From the NCBI GenBank assembly GCA_011109175.1, contig RDEW01000002.1:2272997-2336996 (forward strand): a DNA stretch of 64,000 bases, read 5' to 3'. The first letter of the stretch is position 1. The number at the start of each line of letters is the position of its first letter. Positions 47,540 through 57,576 of the stretch are shown here, piece by piece. The notes beneath the pieces were generated by a model that did not search any database, was not told where the DNA came from, and was given only the letters and a program-made list of their open reading frames with translations. The stretch comes from Dicyema japonicum (lineage: Eukaryota > Dicyemida > Rhombozoa > Dicyemidae). A program made the translations under genes and the position numbers.

Positions 47540-48950
47540 GCTATGTCATAGGACTTGACAAAGCATGTGCAACACGAGTTAGCAAATCACTGGTTAGTTT
47601 CATCCACTTCCTCCTATTCAAAGCCGCAGTGCGCAACCAGTCAAGATCCTCTCCACTTCCAAGATGCCGTCCCATTTCTTTGAGGTCCTCGTCGAGAACG
47701 ACTGCCAGTGTCGTCCTTGGGCGACCACGGAAACGGGGGGCCTCCAACATGAAGTAATCCTCCATGGCTACGTTCGCGGGGGCATCTAGGTCCAGTCGCA
47801 GAATATGGCCGAAAAGCCTCCATCGTGTATCCAGAATCTCATTAGAAATTTCTGAGGTCTTCGTCCTCTTATAAAGAAAGATTAAATGACATCCTCGTAT
47901 CACTTCTTTCGAACATCATATGCCGTAGTTGGTCTCTATGAAACGCATTAAGCCTCTTCAGTTCATTTCTTGAGCAGGCCCAGGTACCAGCGTTATTTAG
48001 TAGTATGGATTTCACTAGCGAGTTGTATAATCGAGTTTTTGTTATAATGTCAAGGCCCTTTTTGTGGAGCCAGTGTTCTTTAATCTGGAGAGGGCAGTTT
48101 GTGCTAGGGTTTTCCTTCTCGTAATTTCTTCATGGTCTCCTAGGAGGGAGCCAAGCTTTTTGCATTTGCGCCAGTACTCCTCCGTCCTTGTTTCTTCCCT
48201 CTTGAGTTCAGTTACCTCAGTCTTGTCCGGATTTACTGTTAGGAACCATTCGGCTAGTCTTCCAGCACTTCTTCCATCAAGCGGGTGAGCGGTATTTTGT
48301 CATTTGAAATAAAGTCTACGTCGTCAGCATACGCAATAATGTTTGTCTTTTCACCCATTATCGGTTTTGACTCCCGTAAAGCAGCTTCAAGGTATATGAC
48401 AAAAAGTATAGGTGATAATGGGTCTCCCTGTGGAGTGCCAACAGTCGTCTCAAATCGGCGAGACAAGGCTCCCCCGACTCTTACAGTGAGCCAAGTATCA
48501 GCTAGGAGGGTGGTGGCCATTCTGACAGTGGAAGCGTCTAGGAAACTTTCCAAAACCAGTATTAGCCTCCGTCTGTCGACAGAGTCGAAGGCCCTCGAAA
48601 TGTCGATTCCGAGGATGGTTGTAGACATTTTGAACTTTTGAACGGCCGCAGATCTCCACTTGTGGGACCACAAAACATCGGAAGTAGATCTTCCTTTTCG
48701 GAATCCGCTGTGGTATGGCGACAGAAAAGTATCTAGGCGTCCTTCCATCCTTTGTAATGTTATGTTCGCCAGAATTTTCCGAAGTGAATTCATTAATATG
48801 ACCGGACGGAGGTTCTCCACCTTAGATCTTGGTTTATTCGCCTTCTGTACAGGTATCAAGATACCCTCTCCCAGGGTCAGCGTGTCACCATAATAGTACA
48901 TTTCATTCAGGATCCTAGCGATGCATTTCAACACAGTAATGTTGAAAAAT
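47540..48950 (-). mobile_element. LINE: reverse transcriptase and C-terminal region
   Basis: From 48934 to 48254 a 226-residue frame encodes a reverse transcriptase: ENLRPVILMNSLRKI, FRKGRSTSDVLW, ILGIDISRAFDSVDRRRL (motif A), VGTPQGDPLSPILFVIYLEA (motif B) and IIAYADDVDFIS (motif C). After frameshifts, the thumb (AEWFLTVNPDKTEVTELKRE) and the C-terminal RWRLFGHILRLDLDAPANVA and RFRGRPRTTLAVVLDEDLKE follow to 47541. The catalytic YADD is intact, but the ORF is broken and the endonuclease half is missing. Fragments of this family lie at 3.0-3.5 and 31.6-32.0 kb. Confidence 0.85.
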
Positions 48951-49800
48951 TATACCTGACTGTGAGCAAAGCTAATAATTTTATTTTAATCTAACTAAAA
49001 AATAATAATAAAATTTAAATATTTAAATAAATTATTAAAATTTACACGTTTGGCAAGTTGTTGCAGTCACAGTTCTAAATATATTTTATTATTTAGAGAT
49101 TCTACTGCATACATTAATTATGGCATTACCATGTAATGCCAAACAGTATTCATTTACAAAAACCGTTTTCTTGGTGAAACTAGAAAGTTGCCTCTCTATA
49201 GAATGTGACCAAACTTTTTAACTAGAAATGATTTTCTAGCATATGTGGGTCTAACCATTGATGTTCCGACAGTGAATATCTTCTCCCTTCGGATGTCTGC
49301 TGAGTCTATTAGGAAGGGGGTTCATTATATCCACTTATGAAAAGATTAAGTGTACTAGACATATGCCGTTTACTTGAAGAACCTGAATCTACATTTGTTG
49401 ATTTTATTTAATCTATTTTCGATCAGCTTAATAAAGTTTTATAACCCACGTGGCTCAACCTGAACATGCAAGTAATTCTAGCGGGTTTATTTCTACCATC
49501 AGAACTGCTCTTCTCTCCTGTCTTTACTTGTCGAAGCATTCCGTGCTGATCTATGCTTTCTTCAAATCATAAGGTGTGCCTGTGATTCATTTACCAGTAT
49601 CAAGGAAGCTCAATACTTGACAGGCATAAAAAACTCTCTCGTCTATGCACCATTGGAGTATCCTCCACCATGTGGGATATGAATCCACCTGTTCTTGAAA
49701 GACAGATCTTACTCTGTTTGTGGGAACCGGCTTGAGTCAGAACAGGAAAAAGGATGATAAAATCCAAAATTTATGATATCAATTTTGCATGTTTTTATCG
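48951..49800. other. AT-rich, no recognised gene
   Basis: No conserved frame, terminal repeat or RNA gene was seen before dispersed repeat R2. Confidence 0.4.
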
Positions 49801-49819
49801 TTAAACAGAAGCTATCCAG

Positions 49820-50085
49820 TTTGGACATTGTTCGGTTCGCCACCCATAATCAAATCCTCCACATATCAAAGGCATAGAGTGATTGTCCATAACAGCTTAT
49901 TTGTAGAACAATCTTTTAGTTAAAAGAGAAGCAGATCACCTCTTCTATTGTCCCACCCGCATTTTGTGACATACCCCCACGGGATCAACCTTTTGATCTC
50001 TGTGAACACCCGTCACTGATAGTAACGCTTTGTTAGCCTCCGCCTTCTTTCACATGAAGGGACCTGGGTTAAATAAATAAGGAAG
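49820..50085. repeat. Dispersed repeat R2, copy 1
   Basis: Shared with 58290-58540 in the same orientation: TGTTCGGTTCGCC.CCCATA, then GGATCA-CC-TTTTGATC-like, CCGTCACTG-TAGT-ACG and GGTTAAATAAAT-type tails. The last 110 bp (GATAGTTACGTTTGTGTCA and GAAGGGACCAGGAGTAAATA) also occur at 24890-24990. The AAATAAATAA end suggests a retroelement 3' end. Confidence 0.6.
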
Positions 50086-50155
50086 GGAAGACACAAAATG
50101 TGATATTTTATTAAATTCGAGATAAATTATTAATTATTTTTAAATTACAAAAATA

Positions 50156-51066
50156 ATGAAATTCAATTTCTCATTAATGATAATAAGATACAGAGTGACT
50201 CTCATTTTATTACTATTTTCAGCAACAATTTATCAGATTTTATCATTAATGGTAAATCAATCAAAATATTTTAGGCTGTAAACAGAAGAGAAGTAGAAGG
50301 TGAAAAATTCATTCTAGTAAGCTGCTATTACGATATTGGAGAATTCGAAAAACCAGATGGATTTCGTAATCCATTTCAATATAGAAAATGGATGCCTATA
50401 TTCAGATATATTGATAACCATCTTGTCTTTTTCTCCGACAGTAAGAAAATTTTGAAGGAAATAAAAATTATCAGAGAAAATCTACCCACTACATTGTTGC
50501 ACGTTGATAGATCAGAACTGTTTGGCTTCCAAAAAATAAATGAAATAAAACATATATTTACTCTTCCTGGATTCGGAATAAATTCTCCAGAGGCCGTCAA
50601 TCCTGATTATTGTGCTATTATGCATTCCAAACACGACATGATCAGACGGACTATCAAACTCTTCCATGGTAAATTTTCATACATCGCATGGGTTGATGTT
50701 GGTCTATTTCGATACTCTTATAGTAAAACCAAGTTTTCTTTGAAAGCCTCAAAATATATGGACAAGACACGTGTGTTAATGTCTCAAAATCATAAATTCT
50801 ATGATTATCCGATTGAAAAAATAGTCAGGGAAACACAAGTCTGGGTAGGTGGAGGCACGTTAGCAGGTCACATTGAACCAATTTCGGTATTTTGTGATTC
50901 CTATGAAAAATTCTTTAACAAGATGATCTCAATGAATCTGACTGGGACTGACGAGCAAGTAATCTACTCCATGTACACCAGTGAAGGACTTAAAATTATG
51001 AAAAATAACGTAAAACTGAGTGTCTTTCAATGTGGTTTTTTTCGGACTTCATACACTTTTCTCTAA
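50156..51066 (+). CDS. HtrL/YibB-family protein, type II membrane, two exons
   Basis: Exon 1 is 50156-50251 and exon 2 is 50275-51066. The 23-bp intron (50252-50274) runs from GTAAATC to ATTTTAG. Coding length is 888 bases, giving 295 residues, ending TAA. Residues about 10-30 (VTLILLLFSATIYQILSLM) form one N-terminal membrane anchor with a short cytosolic side. The rest is lumenal and resembles the HtrL/YibB family known from bacteria and some animals: VSCYYDIGEF near the start, RKWMPIFRYID, HSKHDMIRRT, IAWVDVGLFRYS, ETQVWVGGGTLAGH and GTDEQVIYSMY. These read like a glycosyltransferase-type fold (acidic VDVG pair, conserved GGG), but the activity is not known and I infer only a Golgi or ER role. 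It lies in a segment whose second copy (59.2-61.5 kb) holds a dead version. Confidence 0.8.
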
Positions 51067-51164
51067 CGTGACAACTAATTATTTATGTCCATAAAATGAT
51101 TTATTTTTGATAATCCAATTTCCTCATAATTCACTTCCGTTTTCATTTTTCCTTGCCTATTGTA

Positions 51165-51435
51165 AGTTCTGGACCAAATCATGAGGTCCCATGTTCGAAT
51201 CTCGGTACTGTCCATTGTTAGAAGGTTCCACACATCTATGAGTCTTTGAGGATGACAAGTGACGCCATCATCAGTGTATTAAAACGGGAACTGGATTGCC
51301 TTCTGGAACTCACACAAAAACAAAAAAAAGAAAGACAGTCAAGAACACTTCCAATATCTTGAATATTCTTGAATATTCTTGAATTAACTAACATTACTTT
51401 TTACCTTTTAAAATAAAGTGTGAGTTCTGCCTAAG
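51165..51435 (+). mobile_element. tRNA-derived SINE, copy B
   Basis: Contains the B box ATGTTCGAATCTC, then the family body AGAAGGTTCCACACATCTA, AGTGACGCCATCATCAGTG and GGGAACTGGATTGCCTTCTG, an A-rich tract, and AATAAAGTGTGAGTTCTGCC near the end. It lies inside the duplicated segment; its paralogue is at 60880-61130. Confidence 0.7.
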
Positions 51436-51604
51436 TGGGTTTAAGTAATGGAAACATTACTTACTCCTTGCCCATAGAGTATTGAAAACAGCTCAGTCTT
51501 CCTACTTATTAACCGTTAACTACTACGGCTATCATCGTGAATTTAAACGATTGTTAAACCGACTCGTGTTTCCTTGTTAATTAAAACTCCAATATCGTCA
51601 TATC

Positions 51605-52025
51605 TCAATCGAATTTATTATTAGGCAAAAAATGGACACCAACTGTCAGAAGACAGAGAGCATTGCTACGAACGATGCCAATTCTGATGCGTTCACAAAA
51701 CAACACCGTTCCTGAGGATCTTCCAGCATTGAAGGGATTGCGCTCCAAGTTCTCTGAGGAATTTTTATAAGGAACCCTAAAATCACCAAGAAATAAGCGT
51801 AAAGCCAACTAATTAGGTGGAACAAGCTTCTAGTAACTCCAGGGGTCTCCTCGAGTGATCTGTACTGATCCCAAATATCTTCTCGACTTCTGCAAAGTAG
51901 CTTTATTAGGGCGTCGTCTATCAGGAATGATCGAGATTGCACCGTGTGAATAACCATCTCCACCAATGGGCATATCTTGTCTTCAAATGAAGGTTTGATC
52001 TACATTTATAACAATCTGAACTTTA
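51605..52025 (-). CDS. Hypothetical protein with short introns (duplicated at 61.25 kb)
   Basis: On the minus strand a frame (IKPSFEDKICPLVEMVIHTV ... LFHLISWLYAYFLVIL) continues after a 22-bp GT-AG intron (GTTCCTTATAAA to TTCCTCAG, about 51757-51778) into ENLERNPFNAGRSS, ending at a TGA at 51605. An upstream AG acceptor at about 52002 suggests at least one more 5' exon (KLSNEKSK) behind another 22-bp intron. The protein has one hydrophobic segment (LISWLYAYFLVIL). I do not recognise the family. A clearly related but more damaged copy lies at 61252-61503 within the duplicated segment. Confidence 0.4.
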
Positions 52026-52176
52026 GATTTTTCATTTGATAACTTCTGGTGGTTGTTGACATTAATCAGCTACCAAGTGGTTAATTTGGAGGAAGTTTGA
52101 AGTGGTGACATAACTCTATTGGATGGATGAAAACCAATGTCTCCCCTCTTGTGGGAATAGATGAGGTGACGGACTT

Positions 52177-52184
52177 GGAAAACA
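52177..52184. repeat. Target-site duplication of the MULE (left)
   Basis: GGAAAACA, repeated at 54354-54361 on the other side of the element. Confidence 0.7.
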
Positions 52185-52279
52185 GGTACTAGGACATTTG
52201 GCCGACATACGTTTAGCCGACACACCCCTACGGTGCTAAGACATTTGGCCGATTAGGTTTTCAGTTATACACTATACAT

Positions 52280-53299
52280 CAGTGTTTCTTAACGTGGTCC
52301 CCAGAAATATTTTTAGGTCAATTAATTTTTATGACTAAAAAAATTATTTAATTATTATTATTTATTCGCATTAGAATATTTAATTAATTTTATTCCACGT
52401 GTTTTTTTGTTATTTGATTGTAGTGGTTAATCGCAAATGGATTGATTCTATGTCCAATATGGATTTACCCAATATACTGGATTTGACAACGTCGATAAAG
52501 CGCAGTGTATGATATGCGACGTCATAATGGGAAACAACTCTTTAAAGCCGTCACAATCACTACAAGGTATTTTTATTAATTATTCATGCTAAGGTAATAA
52601 TGCTTCCAACATTGAAGCTATGGAAAAAATGTCTGCGTTTATAGAAAAATTGTCACTATGGAGGAGAAAAATACGAAATAACAACGCTTCAATGTTTCCG
52701 ATGGTAGAAAATAAGATTGGTGATAATGAACCTGAAAAATGGTTTTTTCTTTGATTATTGATCATCTCGAAAATCTTGAAAATAAAATTGGAGATTATTT
52801 CCCAGTTACTGAACCAACTGCGACTTGGATAATACACCCTTTTATTCCGGAAACCAATAAATTAATTTACGACGGCCAAGAAATTGATTTCCAAGAACAG
52901 TGCATTGCGAAATTCGCAGCTTTGCAAGTTGACATTTAATTCGCTTTCGATTATGGAATTCTGGATATCTGTTATTAATGAATATCCAATCTTAAGTAAA
53001 AATACACAGGAAGTGATAATTCCCTTTCCAACCACTTATTTATGTAAAATGACAATGTCTTGTTATTCTGTAAAGTTTGCAAGCGACTTAAGGTGGAAGA
53101 CGATATGAGAAGGACACTTATCAACATTGCACCAATAGTTGAACAGCTAGTTTCTGAAAAGCAGGATCAAAAATCACTCTAAAAATTATGATTTTTTAAT
53201 TTTGTTATGTTTTTTATTAAATTGTTTTGTTACATCTGGTCCCCAGAAAAATTCAACAGACTAAAGTGGTCCCCGGTCAAAAAAGGTTAAGAAACACTG
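52280..53299 (+). mobile_element. hAT transposon (ZBED5/SCAND3-like), nested in the MULE
   Basis: Terminal inverted repeats CAGTGTTTCTTAAC and GTTAAGAAACACTG are each followed inward by GGTCCCC-type sequence. They are flanked by a perfect 8-bp duplication CTATACAT (52272-52279 and 53300-53307), the size typical of hAT. Inside, the plus strand encodes a BED-finger-like CMICDVIMGNNSLKPSQS (about 52505-52560), then IIDHLENLENKIGDYFPVTE, EFWISVINEYPILSKNTQEV, IPFPTTYLCKMTMS and MRRTLINIAPIVEQL. This is the C-terminal pattern of Buster-type hAT transposases and their domesticated relatives. The middle of the transposase is deleted and frames are broken. Confidence 0.92.
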
Positions 53300-53326
53300 C
53301 TATACATGTTACATTATGTGAAACAT

Positions 53327-53636
53327 TAGCCGGGTGGCATAGTGGTTAGGTGTCGGGCTTAAGTGGCTTAGGTTATGGGTTCGAATATCGCTGCTGTTCA
53401 CCTGGTGGAAGGTTCCACGCATCTACGATGCAGAAAGGGTTTGACGAATGACGCCCTCATCAGTGGATACTCACTGTGGAACTGGATTGTCTAGAATGGA
53501 CCCACACACAAGAAAAAGAAAAAAAAGTGAAGATCATTCCTTGGTTCTACGATTAATTAAAATTAACTGTTCTTTACTTAAATAAAGTGTGGGTCCTGCT
53601 ATGCGGAGCTCTCGTGAAAAAACTTTATTATTATTT
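53327..53636 (+). mobile_element. tRNA-derived SINE, copy C (full length), nested in the MULE
   Basis: This copy defines the family. It starts TAGCCGGGTGGCATAGTGG, with a perfect A box (TGGCATAGTGG) and a B box (GGTTCGAATAT) about 35 bp later. The body then carries GGTTCCACGCATCTA, ATGACGCCCTCATCAGTGG and GGAACTGGATTGTCT, an A-rich tract, and AATAAAGTGTGGGTCCTGC. It ends in an ATT-rich tail. It is flanked by a 10-bp duplication, TGTGAAACAT (53317-53326 and 53637-53646). The clean insertion into MULE coding sequence fixes both ends. The tail resembles the ATT tails of LINEs here, the likely source of its mobilising machinery. Confidence 0.9.
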
Positions 53637-54754
53637 TGTGAAACATGTACGGTTCCATTAGTGTACGCTATTGCTCGAAAAAAATCTCAACAAATGTATG
53701 AACAAATATTTTCTACTTTCACTTTGGGCAGTGTTTATGGCAAAAATACAAAATCTAGGACTGCAGGTATGTATAATGACCTAGCAAATGCAAACTTAAA
53801 AGTATTCAAGCACTAGCATTTGTTCCTGTACCTCAAGTCATTGAGAATTTCCGAGCGCTCCTTGAAACTATAGATAACGAGACTGATGACGTGTTGGGAG
53901 ATATTCAGACCTATTTTGAGACAACATGGATCGGAGCCTTGCAACGTGGAAGGAGAAGAAGATCAATGTTTGTTTGGAAATCTAGAATGTACACGACAGA
54001 GAGGCAGAAAGCCTCCCAAGAACTATGAATTCACTTGAAGGATGGCACAAATCTTTTTCACAAAGAGTGTCTATAAAACATCCAACCGTTTGTCGGCTTG
54101 TTGCAAAAATACGAAAAGAACAGTCTGAATGGGAGCTCACAGTAGAACAAGTGATGGGTGGAATACAATAAGACAAGTAAAGAAGTACTAGAATGTGAAC
54201 TGAAGGATAAACAGTATTATAGAAAAATGATGATTACACAGTAGAATTTTTGACTGCGCTTTCTCATAACCTTTAAGTAAATGTTTTTATTTTGAATTTT
54301 AAAACCAGAATTTCCTGTCGGCTAAACGTCTGTCGGCCAAATGTCCAGACACCGGAAAACATTAGAAACCAAAAGTTCTGAACACAGAATGTGTGGGATG
54401 GATATTAAATATTACCCCAGCATCTCCGGTTAAAAAAAATGACCTCTATCATCCACATCTTCAAAGTTATTACTCCTCCTTTTGACTATCTTCAGTCCGG
54501 TACTGCCTAGGAGACTTAATGATGTCATCCCACGATTTAACGATAGAACCACCTTTCCAAAATTCATTAACAATAATCTTTCAGAAAATGAATTAATATC
54601 TTTTCATATTAAAATAATCGAAAAATAACATTCTAATTAATAATTTTCATTCCTAGTCTTGACTGATCGCTGTTCAAAACTGTCTTGGACCTGACTTGAC
54701 TCAGTATTCATCAAACGATTTTTTCAGTTATGCAACTTCATACTACGCTACTGT

Positions 54755-54960
54755 CAATTTTGGGAGAAGGTTCCACGCATCTATGAAGCTTTTTGGATTG
54801 AAGAGTGACGCCGCCATCAGTGATTTAGCACCACGGAACCGTATTGTCTCAGGGACTCTCACGCAAGCAAAGGAATAGATCAAGAAGTTAAGAACACCTT
54901 TATGTCTTGGCCTTGAGTAACTAGCATTCCGTCTAAAGTTTACTCAACCAATCAGCCTAG
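54755..54960 (+). mobile_element. tRNA-derived SINE, copy D (headless)
   Basis: It begins at GAGAAGGTTCCACGCATCTA and continues with AGTGACGCCGCCATCAGTG, ACGGAACCGTATTGTCTC and AGAAGTTAAGAACACC. The tRNA-like head is missing. Confidence 0.7.
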
Positions 54961-55044
54961 AGTTAATTGGTGATGGTTGAAGCCGTAGCGTATCTCTATC
55001 GCACTAAATGCCTACACTATTAACTCAGGATTAGTTAGTTTAGT

Positions 55045-55360
55045 AACCCCGGATCAATACAATAATGAACGAAACAAACATATTTTTTAATTTTTTAAAG
55101 ATACATTTTTTATTAAAAAATAAATAAAAAATTATTAAATAAAAATCTATCTTAAAAGATAATCTCAAATTTCATACAGAAGAAATAAATTCACACTCTT
55201 TATCAACACATATGCTGCTCTTATTGCTATAGAACTTTATTTTATGCCTATCTTTTTTGTCACAACTGACTGCCCTCGTTTTATAACATGGAACTTTTGA
55301 AGACCTTCGACAAGACGGTAAGGGGTACAATCTTGCTAAGCAAAGGACATCAGCATCGAT
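55045..55360. repeat. Duplicated segment D2, copy 2
   Basis: Counterpart of 46555-46860 (CAATAATGAACGAAACAAAC, AAATTCACACTCTTTATC, ATGGAACTTTTGAAGACC, AAGACGGTAAGG). Confidence 0.6.
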
Positions 55361-55394
55361 TTAGTTCCGCTTGTGCATACTCTTTACTTTCCTT

Positions 55395-55601
55395 CTACCA
55401 GTTTTCTCCACTCAACCGTCCTCCTCGTTCGCTTTTCAGTTCATAGAGGTCGTCTGCTGTTCTCAATTTCCCATCAATATGAGCATAATCTATTCTAGAC
55501 AGATAGAAAGCGTAGTTCTCTGCCGTCCACGAAACCGCCCAGTTACATTTTTCATTGAAAAAATACACCATAATTGGGTTACATGGTATCACCAAATCCA
55601 T
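55395..55601 (-). CDS. Hypothetical exon, unknown function
   Basis: A frame starting MDLVIPCNPIMVYFFNEKC and continuing NWAVSWTAENYAFYLSR, rich in aromatic residues, followed directly by a GTAGAAGG donor-like sequence. On the same strand further down, the duplicated segment encodes a Cys-containing frame ending CVDKECEFISSV. These could be exons of one small gene, but I cannot join them convincingly or name a family. Confidence 0.25.
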   Translation of the reverse strand: MDLVIPCNPIMVYFFNEKCNWAVSWTAENYAFYLSRIDYAHIDGKLRTADDLYELKSERGGRLSGENW

Positions 55602-55689
55602 AAGGAGAATCAGCTGATTGCTGGGAATCAGTCAAATCTGCTAAGATCTTCTTTCGACGTACCCCAAGTTCCTGAGTTGTAAATTAAAT

Positions 55690-55945
55690 TATTCCAAAGA
55701 CCAAGGGTAAAACCAAACTAACTAATTCATTGATCATGACGCGTTCAAGCTTAACCCTCAACCAAGACATGATCCAGAGACGTTGTCCAGGGAGCTGAGG
55801 TCAATTCAATAACTCGTTTACAGGAAAGAAATTAACTCCCGGTTGAATGAATAGATGGACCCTTTTGAATGCCGTCCAGGCATTGGCGTCTTCTGAATAT
55901 GGTGGATCCAATGATGACATCAGAGAGAAGGAAGAGAAATCTTCA
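55690..55945. repeat. Dispersed repeat R3, copy 3
   Basis: Shares AGACCAAGGGTAAAACC, AACCCTCAACCAAGACA, TTGTCCAGGGAGCTGAGGTC and TTGAATGAATAGATGGACCC with copies 1 and 2. Confidence 0.6.
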
Positions 55946-56049
55946 ATCAATTAGTCACATGGTACCTTCAATGACCTTCACGATTGACAGTTTAACCTTT
56001 CAATGATTTTTTATGAGACGTTAATATTTTTTATTAAAACCCAAAGACC

Positions 56050-56265
56050 ACCAAGAAAGGTTAAACGCAATAATTAGTGATCAACTTCCAATATCTCCCG
56101 AGCTCTCTTTAAGTGTTTCGTCAACGTCCCACCTACCCTCCGGAAGTGTCTTCCTTTGCGTCTAAAGAGGAATTCTATCAGGGTGCACTTATTATGGTTG
56201 ACCGAAATTCCTTTGCATGAGTCACATTTTCTCTCAATGGATTTCCTTGCTGCTTGCAAAAAAGT
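56050..56265 (-). mobile_element. Possible LINE reverse-transcriptase fragment (after motif C)
   Basis: LQAARKSIERKCDSCKGISV followed by NHNKCTLIEFLFRRKGRHF has the form of the segment after the YADD motif (I..WC...GI.VN..K...I.F). No catalytic motif is visible, so this is tentative. Confidence 0.4.
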
Positions 56266-56429
56266 AGGAAACCCTGGTCATTCCTTTTCAGAAAGCAGAC
56301 TGGCGATAGATGAATTGTCAACTTGCATGATTCGTGTATTTTACGTCTGAGAGAGTTATACGATCGAATCTCATAGAGAGAAGGGCAGAACATGCATAGT
56401 ATTTTGTTAAAAAACTCAAAGATTAAAAA

Positions 56430-57000
56430 TGTCCTATCAACATGGAAACGGAATTTGTTCGCATTTACTGAAAAAACAAAAATCAATTCCAAAAATTATG
56501 GAAAAGTCTGTTTTAACAGATTATTGGGTTCTATTACGGAAAGAAACTTTATTTCTGATTATCAGCGAGGATTCCGACGTGACCGAAGCACTGGAAATCT
56601 TTTAGACACTGGTCACGGCAATTTAAATTTAAAAATACCTTACGGCTGCATATCCGTGTATATCCAAGGCTTTGACTGGCGCCTTTGGCTCTTGATACGC
56701 TATCAGAGCAAATAGTGGGCAAACAGCAATTTTAAGGCTTGAAGACTATAATCTGAGAAATAGTCGTTCAGAGGGATTGGAAATCAAATATCCGGAAAAA
56801 TCATACTGAGGGGAGGTGTCCTACAATGGTCTGTATTCAGTCCGTTTTTTTTAATTTTGTGATGAGTGACGTCTGTAATGTGGATCACGGAATACTCAGA
56901 TGATTGTTTATGCGGAAGACATACGTTCTGTTGACTACTTGATAAAACTTTTGGATTTGCAATAAATTGGTACATTATTGGATTTGAAATCTAGCACATT
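56430..57000 (+). mobile_element. LINE reverse-transcriptase fragment
   Basis: Frames give GKVCFNRLLGSITE, DYQRGFRRDRSTGNLL and, further on, RGGVLQWSVFSPFFFNFVMS. These correspond to the K...NRL, Q.GFR..RST and G..QGS..SP.LF motifs, with the QGS motif degraded. Confidence 0.6.
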
Positions 57001-57066
57001 ACCACCATACAAAAAAAAACAGATAGCCAATTTTTTGTGTCACATTTAGTCACGTGTATTTTTGAT

Positions 57067-57576
57067 CAGGGCTGTGGAGTCAGTAAAATATAGCACGACT
57101 CCGATTTTAACTCCTCAAATATTATTTTTTCGACTCCGACTCCTTGACTCCGTTCCGACTCCGGTTATTATATAAAAAAATCAGAATAACAGAAAAAAGA
57201 AAAAAACGTTTAGAAAGGAAAATTTAACTATTACCTTTTTAGAAATAATATAGCTTCGACCAATTCTTCCTTCATAGAAGCTCGAAGGTCTGATTTGATA
57301 AATTTTAGCACAGAAAACAGCCTTTCTACGCTACTTGTGTAGGAGGCAGAGCAAGAGATCCCTTTTCACAACAACGAGTTCAATGAGATGCATTTAAAAT
57401 TTTTCAGCATTCATGAATATAGTAATTTTATCAGATTGAAAAAAACTTATTTAATTTTGCGATCAAAAAAAAGTCGGAGTCGACCTTTTTATCACTGACT
57501 CCAACTCCTCAAATATTATTTCTTCGACTCTGACTCCAACTATACAAAAAACCCTTCGACTCCGACTCCACGACTG
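57067..57576 (-). mobile_element. hAT remnant with 8-bp target-site duplication
   Basis: The element begins CAGGGCTGTGGAGTCAG and ends with the inverted form (GACTCCACGACTG). It carries stacked ACTCCGACTCC-type subterminal repeats at both ends. It is flanked by a perfect 8-bp duplication TTTTTGAT (57059-57066 and 57577-57584). On the minus strand (about 57360-57230) it encodes SYTSSVERLFSVLKFIKSDL followed by RASMKEELVEAILFL, the C-terminal dimerisation motif (SVERLFS) of hAT transposases. It is an internally deleted, non-autonomous copy. Confidence 0.85.

Larger units (their letters stand above)
52185..54353 (+). mobile_element. MULE (Mutator-like) transposon with nested insertions
   Basis: The left terminal repeat GGTACTAGGACATTTGGCCG continues as ACATACGTTTAGCCGACA. 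The right end is its inverted near-copy (ending GCCAAATGTCCAGACACC). Both ends are flanked by GGAAAACA. With the nested hAT and SINE removed, the sequence reads QLYTIHVTLCETCTVPLVYA, the QLYTIH...VPLVYAL core of the MULE transposase. After that come ETDDVLGDIQTYFETTWIG, MNSLEGWHKSF and HPTVCRLVAKIRKEQ, the typical YFE.TWIG, VEGWH and KKEQ blocks. The first half of the transposase and its DNA-binding domain are missing and the rest has stops and frameshifts, so it is inactive. Confidence 0.85.

Noticed and set aside
50156-51066. HtrL-family gene as bacterial contamination or very recent transfer
   Set aside because: It has a 23-bp intron like its neighbours, a eukaryotic type II anchor and a decayed duplicate nearby.
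53327-53400. A functional tRNA gene at the SINE head
   Set aside because: No acceptor-stem pairing or valid anticodon arm. The segment is part of a 310-bp repeat with target-site duplications.
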